Source of the DNA: Armatimonadota bacterium
Lineage (GTDB): Bacteria; Sysuimicrobiota; Sysuimicrobiia; Sysuimicrobiales; JACQTN01
DNA length: 7,987 nucleotides
Direction: 5' to 3'
Assembly: GCA_016210785.1 (NCBI GenBank)
Contig: JACQTN010000398.1
Span: forward strand, 1-7,987
Within the stretch, counting starts at the first letter, position 1, and every line of letters begins with the position of its first letter. A program made the position numbers and the translations under genes. The notes under the pieces were generated by a model. That model was not told the DNA's origin, searched no databases, and was given only the letters and a program-made list of their open reading frames with translations. This document shows positions 6,264-7,987 of this stretch, one piece after another.

Positions 6264-6296
6264 TTCAGTCAGCGCAGCTGAGACTGAGGGGAGGAA
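6264..6296 (+). promoter_or_regulatory. Hairpin abutting the ribosome binding site of the solute-binding protein gene
   Basis: TCAGTC (6265-6270) pairs with GACTGA (6282-6287), and AGC (6271-6273) with GCT (6277-6279), leaving a GA bulge. The hairpin ends directly at the purine-rich ribosome site GGGGAGGA (6288-6295), which is 6 nt from the ATG at 6302. The strong ribosome site fixes the start. A role for the hairpin in translation control is only inference. Confidence 0.5.
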
Positions 6297-6301
6297 CGGC
6301 G

Positions 6302-7882
6302 ATGCGCAGCGGCAGGCAGTCCGGGTGGCAGGCGTGGGGCGCGGCGAAGATCGCGCTGATCGCGCTGGTGGTGCTGAGTCTTCTCACCTGGGAGGCGTGG
6401 TCGGCGCCGGCGGAGACCCCGCGAAAGGGCGGCGTCCTCCGCGTCGCGCTGGATGTCGAGCTCCCCAGCCTCGACCCGCAGCGCGACACCGCGTACGTCA
6501 CGCGGTCCGTCACCGGCACCATCGTGGAGAGCCTCTTCACCCTCGACGAGAAGTACCGCGTCATCCCCGATCTCGCCCAGGACCATAAGGTCAGCGAGGA
6601 CGGCAAGCGGTACGAGATCACCCTGCGCCGCGGCGTCATTTTCCACAACGGCTCTGAAATGAAGAGCTCCTACGTGGTGGCCTCCCTGAAGCGGTGGCTG
6701 GCCATCTCCACGCCGGGCCGCGGTCTGGCCAAGTTCATCACCGCCCTGGAGCCCAAGGGCAATTACGCCATCGAGATGACCCTCAGCGAGCCCATCGGCC
6801 CGCTGGTCCTGGCCTCGCTGGCCTTCTCCTACCAGTTCGCGGCGATCCACCCCAAGACCGAGATCGATCGGATTGGCAACGACGGCGTCATGACCCATCC
6901 GCTGGGGACCGGGCCCTACAAGTTCGTGGAGCGCCGGCCCGACCGGTACGTGAAGCTGCAGCGGTGGGCCGTCTACCGTAAGCGCAACGAGAACCCCAGC
7001 GGGTACGGCGGCGGCAAGACCGCGTGGGTCGACGAGATCATCTTCTCCACGGTGCCGGAGGCGTCGGTGCGGGTGGCGGGCGTGGAGGCGGGCGACTACG
7101 ACTTCGCCGTGGCGATTCCACAGGACGACTACCGCCGGCTCCGCAACCACCCGCAGATCGAGCCGGTGATCCAGTTCCAGGGCTCCACGGATATCGCGTT
7201 CAACAACAAGGCGGGGTTGTTCACCGACCGGCGGATCCGGCAGGCCTTCGTCGCCGCCCTGGACATGGAGGCCATCATGAAGGCCGCTTACGGCGACTCC
7301 ACCTTCTACCGGATCGATCCCAGCATCATGCCCAAGGAGACCGCGTGGTGGACCGACGCGGGCAAGGAGTCCTACAACCAGAGGAGCCCCGAGCGGGCGC
7401 GCCGCCTGCTGCAGGAGGCCGGGTACCGCAACCAGCCCGTGCGCTGGATGACCACCAAGGAGCGCACGCTGGACATCGCCGTGGTGGCCAAGGCGCAGCT
7501 CGAGCGCGGAGGGTTCACTATCGACCTGCAGCAGCTGGAGTGGGCCACGTTGCTCAGCCGCCGGCGCAATCCCCAGGTCTGGGATATCTTCCAGACCGGG
7601 TTCTCCATCCAGCCCGACCCCACGCAGCACCTGATCTTCGACTGCAATTGGGGCGCGCTGTGGTGCGACCCGCGCAAGGACCAGATGGTGGAGGGCCTCA
7701 AGCGCGAGCTCAACCCCCAGCGCCGGATGCAACTGTGGACCGAGCTCCAGCGATACTACTGGACAGAGGTGCCGACGGTCAAGATCGGTGATTACTTCAC
7801 GTTGCTCATCCAGCGCAAGCACGTGAAGGGCTACGCGGGCATGAACCAGCAGTTCTTCTACAACGTGTGGCTTGCCCGCTAG
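6302..7882 (+). CDS. Family 5 ABC transporter solute-binding protein (peptide/nickel type)
   Basis: A 526-residue secreted binding protein of the DppA/OppA type (SBP_bac_5). The N-terminus is a Sec signal: basic residues, a hydrophobic core (about 14-29) and a probable cleavage after SA or APA (35-37). The mature start GGVLRVALDVELPSLDPQ (43-60) is the family's first strand. Family features follow: VESLFTLDEKYRVIPDLAQ, then ITLRRGVIFHNGSEM (106-120), HPLGTGPYKFVE (199-210) and FTDRRIRQAFVAALDMEAI (307-325). The only two cysteines, C448 and C455 (DCNWGALWC), may form a disulfide. No lipobox cysteine follows the signal, so the protein is probably soluble in a periplasm rather than lipid-anchored. 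The start is set by GGGGAGGA 6 nt upstream; the frame is also open back to 6044, but that part overlaps the cyclodeaminase gene. It would deliver a peptide or similar solute to ABC permeases. No permease or ATPase gene follows within the window, so the partner genes lie elsewhere. The substrate is unknown. Confidence 0.93.
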   Translation: MRSGRQSGWQAWGAAKIALIALVVLSLLTWEAWSAPAETPRKGGVLRVALDVELPSLDPQRDTAYVTRSVTGTIVESLFTLDEKYRVIPDLAQDHKVSEDGKRYEITLRRGVIFHNGSEMKSSYVVASLKRWLAISTPGRGLAKFITALEPKGNYAIEMTLSEPIGPLVLASLAFSYQFAAIHPKTEIDRIGNDGVMTHPLGTGPYKFVERRPDRYVKLQRWAVYRKRNENPSGYGGGKTAWVDEIIFSTVPEASVRVAGVEAGDYDFAVAIPQDDYRRLRNHPQIEPVIQFQGSTDIAFNNKAGLFTDRRIRQAFVAALDMEAIMKAAYGDSTFYRIDPSIMPKETAWWTDAGKESYNQRSPERARRLLQEAGYRNQPVRWMTTKERTLDIAVVAKAQLERGGFTIDLQQLEWATLLSRRRNPQVWDIFQTGFSIQPDPTQHLIFDCNWGALWCDPRKDQMVEGLKRELNPQRRMQLWTELQRYYWTEVPTVKIGDYFTLLIQRKHVKGYAGMNQQFFYNVWLAR

Positions 7883-7987
7883 GCAGCTTATCTGGCCGTT
7901 TTGTTGACGAATGAGTCAAGTTTCTCAGGCCGCAATTTGGGCATGGTCACACCAGTGAGCGATGGCCTGATCCACGCGCTCGAAGGC
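7883..7987. other. Lower-GC tail at the right edge, no secure gene
   Basis: After the solute-binding protein stop the composition drops to roughly half GC for about 60 bp. TTGAC-GAATGA-GTCAA is a weak 5-bp dyad followed by GTTTCTC, too weak to call a terminator. A minus-strand frame enters from the right edge and stops at 7925-7927, leaving 20 residues (AFERVDQAIAHWCDHAQIAA), which could be the end of an oppositely oriented gene. A plus-strand ATG at 7943 opens 15 codons to the edge with no ribosome site. Neither can be identified. The expected permease gene does not begin here. Confidence 0.4.

Noticed and set aside
5146..6264. 372-codon minus-strand open frame opposite the cyclodeaminase gene
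   Set aside because: Antisense shadow without recognisable motifs; the plus-strand gene has complete family signatures.
6044..6301. 86-codon N-terminal extension of the solute-binding protein
   Set aside because: It overlaps the cyclodeaminase gene and would bury the signal peptide; the strong ribosome site before 6302 sets the start.

Overview
The window is about 8 kb of high-GC bacterial DNA with long GC-rich open frames and many frame shadows. It carries five genes. No rRNA, tRNA, CRISPR array or transposase gene is recognisable. The gene content (a D-amino-acid deacylase, an ornithine cyclodeaminase/mu-crystallin enzyme, a peptide-type ABC solute-binding protein, a DUF1646 cation transporter and a large Cache-HAMP-PAS-GAF-HD-GYP receptor) suits a free-living heterotroph that scavenges amino acids and peptides. 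An uncultured high-GC lineage is my guess; the sequence does not fix the taxon.

Layout. (1) 1-1000, plus: the C-terminal two thirds of an N-acyl-D-amino-acid deacylase-like amidohydrolase, cut by the left edge. (2) 3620-1026, minus, convergent with gene 1 and only 25 bp from it: a membrane-bound sensor ending in an intact HD-GYP domain, predicted to degrade cyclic di-GMP. (3) 3621-3886: a divergent regulatory region. It holds a long hairpin in the sensor's leader, a conspicuous AT-rich island with a perfect minus-strand TATAAT, and the leader of gene 3. (4) 3887-4909, plus: a DUF1646 integral membrane transporter followed by a clear intrinsic terminator. (5) 4910-5169: an unusually structured intergenic region. 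(6) 5170-6162, plus: an ornithine cyclodeaminase/mu-crystallin family protein. (7) 6163-6301: a second structured spacer. (8) 6302-7882, plus: a family 5 extracellular solute-binding protein with a signal peptide. (9) 7883-7987: a lower-GC tail with no secure gene.

Together, genes 1, 6 and 8 suggest import and processing of peptides, D-amino-acid derivatives or related amines. The sensor and the cation transporter are separately transcribed signalling and ion-homeostasis genes.

The most interesting signals are non-coding. Two long hairpins share a CCTGAAAT/ATTTCAGG stem; one lies upstream of the HD-GYP gene and one upstream of the cyclodeaminase gene, and their differences are compensated on both arms. 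A second, unrelated pair of similar elements lies upstream of the cyclodeaminase and solute-binding protein genes. These have conserved hairpin loops (GAGAC-R-GG-Y-TCC) on stems that differ in sequence but still pair. I do not recognise either element as a named RNA family, and both are best treated as candidate lineage-specific structured RNAs or palindromic repeats.
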